Assembly (NCBI GenBank): GCA_963784065.1
Contig: CAWAQA010000009.1
Location: 62,001-126,000 of the forward strand
From: CAWAQA01 sp963784065
GTDB lineage: Bacteria > Acidobacteriota > Vicinamibacteria > Vicinamibacterales > UBA2999
Reading direction: 5' to 3'
DNA: 64,000 nt
In this document: positions 20,564-30,244 of the stretch, one piece after another
Numbering within the stretch: position 1 is the first letter of the stretch
Layout: each line of letters starts with the position of its first letter
Notes under the pieces: model-generated
What the model saw: the letters and a program-made list of their open reading frames with translations, nothing else
The model's database searches: none
Told to the model about the DNA's origin: nothing
Position numbers and translations under genes: made by a program

Positions 20564-21133
20564 ATGGCTCGCCTGGCGTGGCTGCTCGCAGCTGTTCTCG
20601 TGTCGGCGTGTGCCGCACCTCCCAACAAGGAGATGGATCAGGCGGAGGGCGCCATCGATGCCGCGCGGGCGGCTGGTGCGGATCGCTACGCCACGGGCGA
20701 GTACAACGCAGCGACCGAGGCGCTCAAGAACGCCAACGCCGCCGTTGGCCAGGGCGACTACCGCCTTGCGCTCAACTACGCACTCGAGAGCCGCGAGCAT
20801 GCCCAGAACTCCGCGCGCGAAGCCGCCGATACACGCGCGCGCCTGCGCGGCGAGATCGAGCGCAACATGGCCGAAGTGGCGTTGCTGATGGCGCAGGCCG
20901 ACACGCAGCTGGAGGCGGCCCGGAAGACCCGTGCCCCCCGCCGCGCGCTCGACGAGATCGCCATCGCCATTGCCGGAGTGAACGGGGACGTGCAAAAAGC
21001 GGGCGAGGCCATCAAGGCCGATGACTACGTCGCCGCACGCGCGGCCCTGGATGGCGTCAAGGAACGGATCCAGCAGACCATCGCCGCCATCGGCGAAGCC
21101 ACGACGCCGGCGGCCCAGCGCCGCCGCAGCTAA
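20564..21133 (+). CDS. Lipoprotein with helical DUF4398-like repeats
   Basis: 189 residues. The signal peptide ends in the lipobox L-V-S-A-C, so the mature protein is lipidated at Cys16-17. The rest is Ala-rich helix, with a motif A-x-x-x-G-A-D-R-Y-A-x-x-E-Y-N-A-A followed by G-D-Y-R-L-A-L and a later D-D-Y-V-A-A-R-A-A-L, resembling the DUF4398/TPR-like lipoproteins of envelope complexes. The start codon is chosen because the upstream extension would bury the signal peptide. It is divergent from radC and convergent with dctA, with a bidirectional hairpin between the latter pair. Exact role unknown. Confidence 0.8.
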   Translation: MARLAWLLAAVLVSACAAPPNKEMDQAEGAIDAARAAGADRYATGEYNAATEALKNANAAVGQGDYRLALNYALESREHAQNSAREAADTRARLRGEIERNMAEVALLMAQADTQLEAARKTRAPRRALDEIAIAIAGVNGDVQKAGEAIKADDYVAARAALDGVKERIQQTIAAIGEATTPAAQRRRS

Positions 21134-21286
21134 GCCGTCTTCCAGCGCGGACGCAGTCCGCGCCCAATCCTCAGGAAGCATCAGCGCGCCTGCGATCGCC
21201 GGCGCGGATATCGAAGGTGTGCCAGCCGCAGGGCGGCTTGCGAAGGGGCAGGAATACCCGTCTCGGGAATGGGTTACCCGCTGGCG

Positions 21287-21312
21287 GACGCGGACCGTCA
21301 ACGGTCCGCGTC
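21287..21312. terminator. Bidirectional hairpin between convergent genes
   Basis: A perfect 12 bp inverted repeat (21287-21298 with 21301-21312) lies between the lipoprotein gene (+) and the dctA-type gene (-). There is no T-run on either side, so factor-independent termination is uncertain. The rest of 21,134-21,335 shows nothing else. Confidence 0.5.
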
Positions 21313-21335
21313 GCGCGAGTGGAAATCGGCCCCGG

Positions 21336-22670
21336 TCAGTTCCGCGCGGCGAGGTGCGCGTCGGCCACCAGCACTTCTTCGGGCGAGTCCGCCTCGAGGA
21401 CGGTCTCGCCGTTCAGGATCTTCTCCATCCGTCGCGCGTCGAGTGCCCCGTCCCACTTGGCGACGGCGATCGTGGCCACGCCGTTGCCGACGAGATTCGT
21501 GAGGGCGCGGGCCTCCGACATGAACCGGTCCACCCCGATGAGCAGCGCGAGCCCGGCCACCGGCAACGTCGGGATGGCGGAGAGCGTCGCCGCCAGCGTG
21601 ATGAATCCACCGCCGGTGACGGCCGCCGCCCCTTTCGACGTCAGCAGGAGGATGCCGAGAATCGCCAACTGTTGCCCCAAGGTCAGAGGCGTGTTCGTCG
21701 CCTGCGCGATGAAGACGGCCGCCATCGTCATGTAGATGGACGTGCCATCGAGGTTGAAGGAGTAGCCGGTCGGGATCACCAGGCCGACGACCGACTTGGC
21801 GCACCCCAGGTGCTCGAGCTTCACCATCATGCGCGGCAGCACCGACTCGGACGACGACGTCCCGAGGACGATGAGGAGCTCCTCCTTGATGTACTTGAGG
21901 AACTTCACGATGCTGAACCCGCACCAGCGGGCGATGCCGCCGAGGATGAGGAACACGAACAGCAGGCAGGTCACGTAGACGCCGGCCATCAGCTTGCCGA
22001 GTGAGAAGAGCGTGCCGATCCCGAACTGCCCGATCGTGAACGCCATCGCGCCAAAGGCGCCGATCGGCGCGACGCGCATGATCATCCCGACGACGCCGAA
22101 CATCGCGTGCGTGAAGTCGTCGAGGACCGAAATCAGCGGCTTGCCCTTCTCCCCCATATGCAGGATGGCCAGCCCGAACAGGATCGAGAACAGCAGGACC
22201 TGCAGAATCTCCCCTCGAGCGAACGCGTCGACGACGGTCGAGGGAATGATGTTCAGGATGAACTGCGTCGTGGTCATGCTCTCTGCCGTGCTGGCGTAAG
22301 CCTGGACGGCGGTGGCGTCGAGCGCCGCGGGGTCGGCGTTGATCCCGGCGCCCGGCTGGAACACGTTGACGACGACGAGTCCGACGACCAATGCCAGCGT
22401 CGATACCACTTCGAAGTAGATCAGGGCCTTCATCCCGATGCGCCCGACTTCCTTCATGTCGCCCATCTTTGCGATGCCGACGACGACGGTCCCGAAGATG
22501 ATGGGCGCGATGATCATCCTGATCAGCTTGATGAATCCATCGCCGAGCGGTCTCATGGCCGCGCCGTTTTCGGGCCAGAAGAACCCCATCAGCACACCGA
22601 GGATGATGCCCGTGACGACCTGGAAATAGAGCCGCGTATAAATGGGTGTGGGTCTCACAGCTGTAGCCAC
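21336..22670 (-). CDS. Dicarboxylate/amino acid:cation symporter (DctA/GltP family)
   Basis: 444 residues with eight or so hydrophobic segments. It carries the family signatures: the serine-rich re-entrant loop [10 protein letters not shown], the substrate loop [10 protein letters not shown], and [10 protein letters not shown] with N-L-V-G-N-G. These secondary carriers import C4-dicarboxylates (succinate, malate, fumarate) or acidic amino acids with protons or sodium. Sequence alone does not separate the two, though [13 protein letters not shown] is typical of DctA. A tartrate/malate-type dehydrogenase at 51.5 kb could use such substrates, which is inference. Confidence 0.92.
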   Translation of the reverse strand: MATAVRPTPIYTRLYFQVVTGIILGVLMGFFWPENGAAMRPLGDGFIKLIRMIIAPIIFGTVVVGIAKMGDMKEVGRIGMKALIYFEVVSTLALVVGLVVVNVFQPGAGINADPAALDATAVQAYASTAESMTTTQFILNIIPSTVVDAFARGEILQVLLFSILFGLAILHMGEKGKPLISVLDDFTHAMFGVVGMIMRVAPIGAFGAMAFTIGQFGIGTLFSLGKLMAGVYVTCLLFVFLILGGIARWCGFSIVKFLKYIKEELLIVLGTSSSESVLPRMMVKLEHLGCAKSVVGLVIPTGYSFNLDGTSIYMTMAAVFIAQATNTPLTLGQQLAILGILLLTSKGAAAVTGGGFITLAATLSAIPTLPVAGLALLIGVDRFMSEARALTNLVGNGVATIAVAKWDGALDARRMEKILNGETVLEADSPEEVLVADAHLAARN

Positions 22671-22746
22671 GATAAACCTTTCCTGGACGCAGGTTTGAGA
22701 GCCGACACCATACCACAGCCCCGGGTCGGCATGGATGCGGACTCCC

Positions 22747-23517
22747 TCAGGCCCGATCGAGCCCTTCGGTGAGTTCTACGGCGGTTCCCCACGGATCGGT
22801 GAACAACGCCGAGCGAATGCCCAGCTTCCGGAGCCGCGGGTCCTCCGCCTGAATGCTTGCACCGGCGGTGGACAGCTTCCTGATCAGTTCGTCAAGCCCC
22901 TCCACCTCGAATCCGATGTGGTCCAGCACCCGGCCCCTTGTCCCCACGACCGGCTGGGGGGACGCCGACACCGTCAGGCTGACGCCGGGCAGTTCAGCCG
23001 TCTTGAACTTCCCCCGGCTGCCCGGGATGGCACCAAGCAGGGCCACGTACCAGTCCCGCATCTCTTCCTGCGCGGTGTTGAAGAAATGCACATGGTGGAG
23101 TGCGATTGTCGCCGTCAGCGCCGGGTTCTCGACCAGCTCCACCTTCGTGCCTTCCGGCCCCATCGTCATGGCGACGAATGTCTCCATGAACGGGTTGAAC
23201 GCCATGTCGTCCTTGACGGCCTCCGGCGGGACGGCGGTGATCTCCTCGCGCGTCACCATCGGAAAACCGGCCGCCTTGACGCGGTCGATCGCCTGGCGGA
23301 GATTCGGCACCTGGAAGCCGACGTGATTCACCGTCGTCCCCTTGGTGCCCCCGCTGTTCGGCTCCGCGTCGAGAAGCACGAGCACTCCGGACATCTTGAT
23401 CGCGTGAGCCCCGCCGATGCTCGCCCCGGGGGTTCCGCCCAGTCCGTCTGCCCAGAATGTCCTGTGCGCGTCCACGTCCCCGACGTGGAAGTGATGATGG
23501 CTGTAAGTGATTGGCAC
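22747..23517 (-). CDS. Two-domain VOC (glyoxalase/dioxygenase fold) protein
   Basis: 256 residues from the GTG at 23517, preceded by GACGGAGAC. There are two vicinal-oxygen-chelate modules. The first opens with H-H-H-F-H-V-G-D-V, the second at about residue 128 with L-H-H-V-H-F-F-N-T, and [10 protein letters not shown] provides a second-strand histidine. Acidic partners sit in G-T-K-V-E-L-V-E and G-T-A-V-E-L-T-E. This pattern fits metal-dependent ring-cleavage dioxygenases and glyoxalase-like enzymes. It lies 16 bp downstream of an exported MBL-fold protein in what looks like one operon. The substrate is not predictable. Confidence 0.85.
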   Translation of the reverse strand: MPITYSHHHFHVGDVDAHRTFWADGLGGTPGASIGGAHAIKMSGVLVLLDAEPNSGGTKGTTVNHVGFQVPNLRQAIDRVKAAGFPMVTREEITAVPPEAVKDDMAFNPFMETFVAMTMGPEGTKVELVENPALTATIALHHVHFFNTAQEEMRDWYVALLGAIPGSRGKFKTAELPGVSLTVSASPQPVVGTRGRVLDHIGFEVEGLDELIRKLSTAGASIQAEDPRLRKLGIRSALFTDPWGTAVELTEGLDRA

Positions 23518-23533
23518 CCGGTTCTTGTCTCCG

Positions 23534-24608
23534 TCAGTTCGTCGAGCGCGATGGGTTGTAGGTCTTCGCCACATTGTTCCGGCTGTTGGTGACGACGAAG
23601 GTGCCGTCGGCCTGAGCCGAGATCTTGATCCAATGACCCGGGTCGGCCTCGCCTGGATTGGCGATGAAGCTCTCGGGAGCGTTTTCTCCCGGCGCCGCGG
23701 GCAGCTTCGAGAAGTGAAGCTGCCACACATCGGCGCCGGAACTCTTCAGCACCGATAGCGTGGGGGAATCGCCCCCCTTGTTCAGCGCATTGTTCATGAT
23801 GATGGCGCGCGGAGCGAGCGCGCGCACGAGCGCCGGCGGGCCCGAAATGGCCTGGCCGTGAGCCGTCGTCAGGTAGACGTCGGCCGGTCCCAGCAGGTTT
23901 GCCGGGCAGACGAGCTCGGCCTCCTGGTTCCAGGCGAGATCGCCCAGGTCCGCCAGCCGGAAGCGACCGTGCGAAATCATGATTCCCACGGACTGGAGGT
24001 TCTCGGACGACGGGGTTCCAATCGATGAAGGCCGCAGCCGCGGTCCCTGCTCCGGCGTCTTGACGACGTGGTCCTTGCAGAACGGATTCGGAGCTCCGGC
24101 GCCAGGGAGGGGTGTCTTGATGAGTTGCGCGGCAGAGGCGACCACGCGCACGTCGAAGCCCTTGATTGGGATCGTGTCCCCGGGCTTGACGATCATGTGC
24201 CGCTCACCCTTGCTGCGCGCACTCGCATACGCCTTGAACAGCGCCTGTGCGCTCTCCTCCGTTTCAATCGACGTCCCGTGATCGACATACGTCCGGATGG
24301 GGAACCTCTCCGCCAGCTCCGGCACCCCACCGATGTGATCGCCGTGGAAATGCGAGATCACCAGGTAGTCGATCCCGGTGAGCCCCGCCGCTTTAGCCGC
24401 CGCCACGATGCGATTCGCGTCGCGCCCGTCAAACCCAGCGTATCCCGCGTCCACGAGCATCGACTCGCCCGAGGGAGACACGAACAGCGTCGCCTGCCCT
24501 CCTTCGACGTCCACGAAGTAGACGTCGAGCGGCCTGATCCCTGGTTTGCGCCGCCGACGGTCCGCTGAGGAGGCTACACAAGAGCAACGACGAGAGCAGT
24601 ATGCGCAT
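23534..24608 (-). CDS. Exported metallo-beta-lactamase-fold hydrolase, frame broken near 24,540
   Basis: The main frame opens inside the fold with F-V-D-V-E-G-G-Q-A-T-L-F. A signal peptide (M-M-R-I-L-L-S-S-L-L-L-C) lies just upstream in another frame, and the two join as A-A-Q-T-R-G-I-R-P-L-D-V-Y-F if one base is lost at a GGG run. The metal motif is S-H-F-H-G-D-H-I-G-G, with V-D-A-G and later T-T-A-H-G-Q. The overall pattern resembles the ComEC C-terminal domain-like MBL group. It is an exported hydrolase of unknown substrate, upstream of the VOC gene. Confidence 0.8.
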
Positions 24609-24667
24609 CATGATGGCGAATGCTGACAAATTGCGTTCACCCGGTCAACTTCCACGGTACTCGGTGG

Positions 24668-24866
24668 GGCCGGCTGAAGCCGGCCCGCGTCGGGAACGCC
24701 GGCTTTGGCCGGCCCGCCAGGTACGTGACGGGACAGGGTATCGTAGGGGCCGGCTTTAGCCGGCCCGGGATTTGTGCATCGGTCAGAACAAGATTTCGAT
24801 CGCGTGGGGGCCGGCTGAAGCCGGGCCCTACGTACGGGGACAGCCGGTTTCAGCCGGCCCGCGTTG
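24668..24866. repeat. Cluster of five GGCCGGCT-type palindromes
   Basis: About 200 bp hold five versions of GGCCGGCTGAAGCCGGCC near 24,668, 24,700, 24,747, 24,807 and 24,842, each with small changes in loop or arm. Several are followed by CCTACG or CGTAGG edges. An open frame crosses the cluster on the plus strand but consists only of repeat. It separates the MBL gene (start 24608) from the solute-binding protein gene (stop 24875). Confidence 0.85.
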
Positions 24867-24874
24867 GCCGTTGA

Positions 24875-25628
24875 TCAGAACTCCCAACCGCTGGCAGTCA
24901 GGACCTTCCGGGCGCCGGGGCCGGTGATGCTGCGGACGAACGCGCGGGCGGCGTCCGGGGCGCGCGCGCCCGACATCACGACGACGTCGTAGGCCGTATA
25001 CGTGCGGATGGCCGCGGGCAGGGGGCCGACGAGCTTTCCGCCGTGAGACTCACCGAGCTTGATCTCACTGACCATCGTGAACCCGATCTCGTTGCCGTGA
25101 GAGGCCCCGATCCGGTTCATCACGTCACCGCCGGTGGCAAGCCGCGCCACCTTGCCCTTGATCTGTTCGGCAATCCCCATGTCGCTCAGCACCTTCTCGA
25201 CCAGCAGGCCCGAGGCGCCCTGGCTATAGACGACCGCGTCGGCCGCGAGGATCGACTTCTTCAAGGCCTCGACGCTCGACACGTCTGGCCGGCGGCCGTG
25301 GGGACTCATGGCGACGCCGACCGCGATCTTGCCGATGGAGGCGCGGCTGCTTGCGTCCGCCTTGCCGTCCTTGATCATCTGGTCCACGGTGGACGCCTGC
25401 GCGACGAGCACGTCCGGCATCTCCCCGCTGGCAAGCCGCTTGGTGATGTTCGGCGACGTGTCGAACTGGACCTTGACCTCCTGTCCGGGACGCTGGAAGT
25501 CCTGCTCGAGTGCCCGCAGCGGCCCTTCGATCGCCATGGTCGCGAGCGTCGTGACCTGCTGAGCCGACGCAATGGAACTGGTGGCCATCGCGAGCCAGAA
25601 GAGCGGTGAGGGAAAGTAGGTGTCGCAT
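24875..25628 (-). CDS. Periplasmic solute-binding protein of the ModA-like group
   Basis: The continuous frame from 25588 gives 237 residues. The likely true start is the ATG at 25628 (M-R-H-L-L-S-L-T-A-L-L-A), which supplies a signal peptide in a different frame and implies a small indel near 25,595. The mature protein begins Q-Q-V-T-T-L-A-T-M-A-I, with D-T-S-P-N-I-T-K-R-L, D-V-L-V-A-Q, S-Q-G-A-S-G and T-A-Y-D-V-V-V typical of extracellular solute-binding proteins related to molybdate-binding ModA. There is no permease or ATPase gene next to it, so it is an orphan. It may bind an oxyanion or a small organic ligand. Confidence 0.75.
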
Positions 25629-25749
25629 GGCGCATTACGTTACACGATTCGGCATTCGCGGGCGACATATAATGCCTTTCGCTGTAGGTGGACGCACACC
25701 GATCGAGCGCCGTGGCTTCCGCCTACGCGTTTTTCTCGTGGAGGTGATC

Positions 25750-26838
25750 GTGAGGACGTTGCTTGTCGCCCTGCTCACACTGCTGGCCGCCCCCGCGTTT
25801 GCGCAGCAGCGCGTCGAGGAGATCCCGTTCGAGTCGGTGGCCGACTTCCTGAAGCTTCCTGCCGACATGAACTTCGGTGAGGTCTCCGCGGTCGCGGTCA
25901 ACTCGAAGCGGCATGTCTTCGTGCTGTCACGCTCGAACATTTCGGGCCCGGCGTTCGGCGCGCTGGCGGGTCAGATCCTGGAGTTCGACCCGAACGGCAA
26001 GTACGTGCGCGAGGTTGCCAAGGGCCTCTACAACTGGTCGTTCGGGCACGGCCTGCGGATCGACAAGGAAGACAACATCTGGCAGGTGGACAAGGGGTCG
26101 AGCACGGTCACCAAGCTCAGCCCGCAGGGCCGCGTGCTGATGGTCTTCGGCCGCAAAGGCGAAGCGTCCTCTACCGGCTCTCTGGCGCCGACGCGCGAGC
26201 CGGGCGATCCGCCGCCGGCCCACGTGGACGGCTACTTCAACCAGCCGACCGACGTCGCCTGGGATGCCGCCGGCAACACCTTCATCAGCGACGGCTACGT
26301 GAACTCGCGCGTGGCGAAGGTGGACAAGAACGGCGACTGGGTGAAGTCGTGGGGATCGCGGGGCACGGGCCCGGGCGAGTTCAATACACCGCACAGCGTC
26401 GCCGTCGATCGCTCCGGCAACGTGTTCGTGGCCGATCGCGGCAATGCGCGCGTCCAGGTGTTCAACAACGATGGCACGTTCCTCCGCCAGTTCAAGATCG
26501 ACGTCCCGCTCCCGCCGGGCGCGCGCCTGCCGATCGGGAACACGCCGGCCACGCCGGCCGCGACCGGCACCAACGCCCCGGGCTCGCCGTTTGTCCTGTG
26601 CATCACGCCCGGCGCCACGCAGTACCTGTTCGCGGCGGACAATTGGGGACGCATCTTCAAGATGGATCTCGACGGCCGGGTGCTCGGCGTCATGGGGAAA
26701 GCCGGCAAGCTGCACGGGCAGTTCGGGCAGATCCACGGGATGGCGTGCCCGTCCGAGAACGAGATCTACGTGGCCGAGATCCTGAACTGGCGCGTGCAGA
26801 AGCTGCTGCTCAGTCCGAGAAGAACGATCACGAACTAG
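25750..26838 (+). CDS. Exported NHL-repeat beta-propeller protein
   Basis: 362 residues from the GTG at 25750, chosen because GGAGGTGAT ends just before it and a signal peptide (T-L-L-V-A-L-L-T-L-L-A-A-P-A-F-A) follows at once. NHL-type blades are visible as F-N-Q-P-T-D-V-A-W-D-A-A-G-N-T-F, F-N-T-P-H-S-V-A-V-D-R-S-G-N-V-F and G-Q-I-H-G-M-A-C. The layout resembles peptidylglycine alpha-amidating lyase-like propellers in bacteria, but no catalytic role is proven. It probably sits in the periplasm and binds or cleaves a small substrate. It is divergent from the solute-binding protein gene. Confidence 0.85.
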   Translation: MRTLLVALLTLLAAPAFAQQRVEEIPFESVADFLKLPADMNFGEVSAVAVNSKRHVFVLSRSNISGPAFGALAGQILEFDPNGKYVREVAKGLYNWSFGHGLRIDKEDNIWQVDKGSSTVTKLSPQGRVLMVFGRKGEASSTGSLAPTREPGDPPPAHVDGYFNQPTDVAWDAAGNTFISDGYVNSRVAKVDKNGDWVKSWGSRGTGPGEFNTPHSVAVDRSGNVFVADRGNARVQVFNNDGTFLRQFKIDVPLPPGARLPIGNTPATPAATGTNAPGSPFVLCITPGATQYLFAADNWGRIFKMDLDGRVLGVMGKAGKLHGQFGQIHGMACPSENEIYVAEILNWRVQKLLLSPRRTITN

Positions 26839-26847
26839 CTGGATCTC

Positions 26848-26920
26848 TGAGACCCACGGGCCGCGGAGACGCGGAGGCGCGGAGCAACTTGGGGAGGCGG
26901 GCGTTGGGGCCCGCCTCTAC
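26848..26920. repeat. GCGGAG repeat and family B palindrome
   Basis: GCGGAGACGCGGAGGCGCGGAG at about 26,864-26,885 is a short-period variant of the CACAGAG repeat. It is followed by a palindrome with 9 bp arms (26894-26902 with 26909-26917) and a CTCTAC edge. Both lie just past the NHL gene stop. Confidence 0.6.
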
Positions 26921-26941
26921 GAACATTCACGCCGCTGACAG

Positions 26942-27406
26942 GTGACTTGAGATCAGAGAAAGGAAAAGGAAGAAGAAGGGAGAAAAAAGAAGAGAGGGAG
27001 AAAGAGATAGAGATAAGAGAGGATGAGAAGAAGAAGAAAGAGGAGAAAGAGAGAAAGAAAAGGAGAAAAAGATGAGAAAAGGGAGAGAGAGAGAGAAAAA
27101 GAAGAAAAAGGAGAGAAGGAGAGAAGATATATAAGAGGGTAGGAGATAGAAAGGAAAGAGAAGAAAGAAAAAGAGAAGAAAAGGAGAGATAAAGCTACTT
27201 GAAGAAGGTAGACCGCAATATCCGGACCGCGACTCCAGACGAGCTCGACAACACCACGCAAAACAACGAGGACAAACGCGCAAGGCCAGGGACCACACGC
27301 GAGCAGAACAACACACGCCCACCAGCGCCACGAGACAGAACCAAAACGAAAACTACAACAACAACCCCACCAAACAAAAGCAAAAAAGACAAGGAATTTA
27401 AAAAGC
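26942..27406. other. Strand-asymmetric low-complexity block (polypurine then A/C-rich)
   Basis: From about 26,945 to 27,192 the plus strand is almost only A and G, made of runs such as GAGAAAGAG and AAGAAGAAG, with a handful of T and almost no C. From 27,195 to 27,405 it changes to A/C-rich sequence with very little T. Both parts differ sharply from the G+C-rich DNA around them. Open frames on each strand here give only low-complexity peptides, so I call no gene. It could be a real simple-sequence tract or a low-quality assembly join. Confidence 0.8.
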
Positions 27407-27511
27407 CTTCTGCGGCCACTCACGAACCGACAGGAGACACAGAGAGACAGAGCTCGATGTCCTCCGGACGCCGCGGCTTCGTCGGTAGTGACAAACGTGG
27501 CCCGTGGCCTA

Positions 27512-27535
27512 GTGGCTTCCGGCTTCAGCCGGAAG
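27512..27535. repeat. Family A palindrome that supplies a stop codon
   Basis: GTGGCTTCCGGCTTCAGCCGGAAG. Read on the minus strand, its central GGCTGAAG gives the TGA that ends the IlvD/Edd gene after P-A-T-S-G, so the last codons of that gene lie inside the element. Confidence 0.8.
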
Positions 27536-29222
27536 TCGCCGGCTTCTGTCGCAGGAAATCGAAGTCGCAGCCGTGCTCGGCGCCGAGCACGGTCTGGGCG
27601 TAGAGGCGGGCGTATCCCCGCTCTGGCGTCGGGCGCGAGATCACTTCTGACCGCCGGCGCTCCAGCTCACGTTCGTGGACCAGCACGTCAACGCTGCGCT
27701 CGCTCACGCTGAGCCTGATCCGATCGCCCGAACGCACGAGCCCGAGCGGTCCGCCGATCGCCGACTCGGGAGACGCATGGAGGATGACGGTGCCAAATGC
27801 GGTGCCGCTCATCCGCGCGTCCGAGATCCGGATCATGTCCTTCACGCCGGCACGCGCCAGCTTCGAGGGGATCGGCAGGTAGCCCGCCTCCGGCATGCCG
27901 GCGCCAATCGGGCCGGCGTTCTGCAGCACGAGCACGTCTTCGGGCCGGACGTCCAGGTCAGGATGGTCGATCCGCGCAGACAGATCCGCCAGATCCGTGA
28001 AGACGATGGCGCGCCCCTCGTGCTCGAACAGGCGCTCGTCGGCCGCCGCGCTCTTGAGGATCGCGCCGTTGGGCGCGATGTTGCCGAAGAGCGCGAGCAG
28101 GCCGCCCGTCCGCTGGAACGGCTCGTCTAGCGACCTGATGACGGTGCGATCGACGAAGGCCGGCCGGTGCTGCAGCCGCTCCTCGAGGGTCTCTCCCGTG
28201 ACCGCGCGGCACCCGAGATTCAGGAAGGACCGCAGTTCGTGGAGCACCGCGCCCACTCCGCCGGCCGCGTGGAAATCCTCCATGTAATGCTGGCCGGTCG
28301 GCTTCAGGTTCACGAGAACCGGGGTGGAGTCGCTCAGCTCGTTCAGGTGACGCAGGTCCACCGTCAGGCCGATCCGCCCGGCGATGGCGGCGAGGTGAAT
28401 CACGGCATTGGTCGAGCCGCCGATGGCCAGCAGCACCCGCAGCGCGTTTTCAATCGACTCGCGCGTGACGACCTGATCCGGTGGTACGCCCGACGCGGCC
28501 AGCCGGACCGCCTCGACGCCGCTGGCTTCCGCGATTCGCAGGCGATCGGCGTGCACGGCGGGGACCGCGGCGCTCCCCGGCAGGCTCATGCCCATCGCCT
28601 CCGAGAGGCACGCCATGGTGCTCGCGGTGCCCATCACGGCGCACGTGCCGGCCGTGACCGCCAGGTTGTCTTCGATCTGGTTGATCTCCGGCTGGCTGAC
28701 ATCGCCGGCGCGGTAGCGTGCCCAGAAGCGGCGGCAGTCGGTACACGCGCCGAGACGTTCGCCGCGGTAGCGTCCGGTCATCATCGGTCCGACCACGAGG
28801 TGCACGGCCGGCACCCCGGCGGAGATGGCGCCCATCAGGTGGGCTGGGACCGTCTTGTCGCACCCGCCAACGAGAACGACCGCGTTCATCGGCTGCGCGC
28901 GGATCATCTCCTCGACGTCCATCGCCATCAAATTGCGGAAGACGAGGCTCGTGGGGCTGAGGAAGACCTCGCCGAGCGAGATCGTCGGGAACTCGAGCGG
29001 CAGCCCGCCGGCGCCGAGCACGCCCCGCTTCACCGCCTCGACGAGCTCCGGCGTCAGGCGATGGCAGTTGTTGAAGCCGCTGTTCGACGTGGCGATGCCG
29101 ATGATTGGCCGCGCGAGCATCTCGCGCGAATAGCCCATCGACTTCGCGAACGACCGGCGCAGGTACCCGGCGAACTCGGGATCGCCGTAGTTGGTGAGAC
29201 CCTTCTCCAGACCCTTGCTCAC
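27525..29222 (-). CDS. IlvD/Edd-family dehydratase (sugar-acid or dihydroxy-acid type)
   Basis: 565 residues from the GTG at 29222; ATGs at 29267 and 29285 are in frame but give an unlikely N-terminus. Key sites are I-G-I-A-T-S-N-S, G-G-C-D-K-T-V-P-A and G-A-C-T-D-C-R-R-F-W (cysteines for an iron-sulfur cluster), G-T-A-S-T-M-A-C and S-D-A-R-M-S-G-T-A-F-G. The G-A-C-T-D-C-R-R form is more usual in sugar-acid (arabinonate/xylonate-like) dehydratases than in true IlvD. The enzyme removes water to give a 2-keto-3-deoxy acid. The terminal codons and TGA come from a dispersed palindrome. It lies just downstream of a hydroxyacyl-CoA dehydrogenase family gene. Confidence 0.88.
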   Translation of the reverse strand: MSKGLEKGLTNYGDPEFAGYLRRSFAKSMGYSREMLARPIIGIATSNSGFNNCHRLTPELVEAVKRGVLGAGGLPLEFPTISLGEVFLSPTSLVFRNLMAMDVEEMIRAQPMNAVVLVGGCDKTVPAHLMGAISAGVPAVHLVVGPMMTGRYRGERLGACTDCRRFWARYRAGDVSQPEINQIEDNLAVTAGTCAVMGTASTMACLSEAMGMSLPGSAAVPAVHADRLRIAEASGVEAVRLAASGVPPDQVVTRESIENALRVLLAIGGSTNAVIHLAAIAGRIGLTVDLRHLNELSDSTPVLVNLKPTGQHYMEDFHAAGGVGAVLHELRSFLNLGCRAVTGETLEERLQHRPAFVDRTVIRSLDEPFQRTGGLLALFGNIAPNGAILKSAAADERLFEHEGRAIVFTDLADLSARIDHPDLDVRPEDVLVLQNAGPIGAGMPEAGYLPIPSKLARAGVKDMIRISDARMSGTAFGTVILHASPESAIGGPLGLVRSGDRIRLSVSERSVDVLVHERELERRRSEVISRPTPERGYARLYAQTVLGAEHGCDFDFLRQKPATSG

Positions 29223-29298
29223 TGAGTGGACCGTCCAGACTGATTGAGTCGTACGCCAAGAAAACATGCCACTTCGGAGTCGCATGTACTGCGGAGTC

Positions 29299-29340
29299 GT
29301 AGAGGCCGGCCCAGGCCGCCCTGGAGGTCGGCCTCTACGT
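29299..29340. repeat. Family B palindrome between two genes
   Basis: GTAGAGGCCGGC and GTCGGCCTCTAC are the outer arms, with an imperfect GC-rich centre. It lies about 20 bp past the stop of the 29,362 gene and stretches that gene's main open frame artificially. Confidence 0.7.
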
Positions 29341-29361
29341 CACCACAAATGAGCGCCGGCG

Positions 29362-30226
29362 TTAGTCCCCGGCATCCCGTTCGAGATACTCGCAGCAGGC
29401 GCTGCAGCCGCTCGTTGGCGCGCCGCCGCACCTGGGCCGGGTCGCGGCCGGTCCAATCGTAGATTCCGCGCCCGGTCGCAACCCCGATGTCGCCGCGGGC
29501 GACGATGTCCTGCAGGTACGTGTTGGGCACGTTGGTGTGCGACAGGGTCGGGACAATCGATCGTTGCGCCTGCGCGTGCATCTGGAGGCCGCCGATGTCC
29601 TTCTGCTCCAGCAGCCCCGTGATGCAGAGACGGGGTCCGAGCAGCTTCTTCGCGACATTGTCGATCATCTCGGGCGTGGCGATGCCGTCCTGGATGAGGT
29701 GATAGGCCTCGTGCAGGATCGAATGCTGCAGCCGGTTGATCAGGTAACCATTGACGGCGCGCTGCAGCAGGATTGGTTCGCGGCCTGCCTGCTTGACGGC
29801 GGACACGGCCATGTCGATCGCCGAGTCCTCGGTGCGGGCGCCGCGCACGACCTCGATCATGGGGAAGACGTCCGCCGGCTGGAAGAAGTGCATCGCCAGA
29901 AAGCGCTGCGGATATTTCAGCCTGCCGGCGAGCTCGTCCAGCGGAAGCCCAGACGTGTTCGTCGCCAGCGCCGGCGCGCCGCCGTATGCGGTCTCGACCG
30001 CTTCGAAGACCGCATGCTTCACATCGCGATCTTCGAATACCGCCTCGACAACCAGGTCCGGTGCCGGACCGCGTGGCAGTTCTCGCGCCACGGTGACGCC
30101 GGCGAAGGTGAAATCCACCTCGCGCGTGTCCACCATGGTCACGCTGATCCCGGCGCCGGCGAACAGGCGGGAGATGCCCTGCCCCATCACACCGCCGCCC
30201 ATCACCACCATCGTCTTGCAGGTCAT
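29362..30226 (-). CDS. 3-hydroxyacyl-CoA dehydrogenase-family oxidoreductase
   Basis: About 287 residues. The Rossmann motif is V-V-M-G-G-G-V-M-G-Q-G-I. The catalytic His lies in M-H-F-F-Q-P-A, followed by V-N-G-Y-L-I-N-R-L-Q and G-P-R-L-C-I-T-G-L in the C-terminal helical domain. The family oxidises 3-hydroxy acids or their CoA esters with NAD+; L-gulonate dehydrogenase relatives share it. The frame breaks near 29,395: R-L-Q-R-L-L runs on into repeat, whereas the other frame ends properly as E-Y-L-E-R-D-A-G-D with a stop at 29362. With the dehydratase downstream it may handle a hydroxy- or sugar acid. Confidence 0.82.
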
Positions 30227-30244
30227 TCAGGTAATCTCCTGGAC

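Noticed and set aside
24668..24866. Possible CRISPR array
   Set aside because: Units are palindromes of varying length with irregular spacing, no constant repeat with unique spacers, and no cas genes.
24620..24874. 84-codon plus-strand open frame
   Set aside because: Consists only of palindromic repeats.
26927..27603. Open frames on both strands over the low-complexity block
   Set aside because: The peptides are Ser/Phe/Leu or Lys/Thr low-complexity strings created by base skew; no evidence of a gene.
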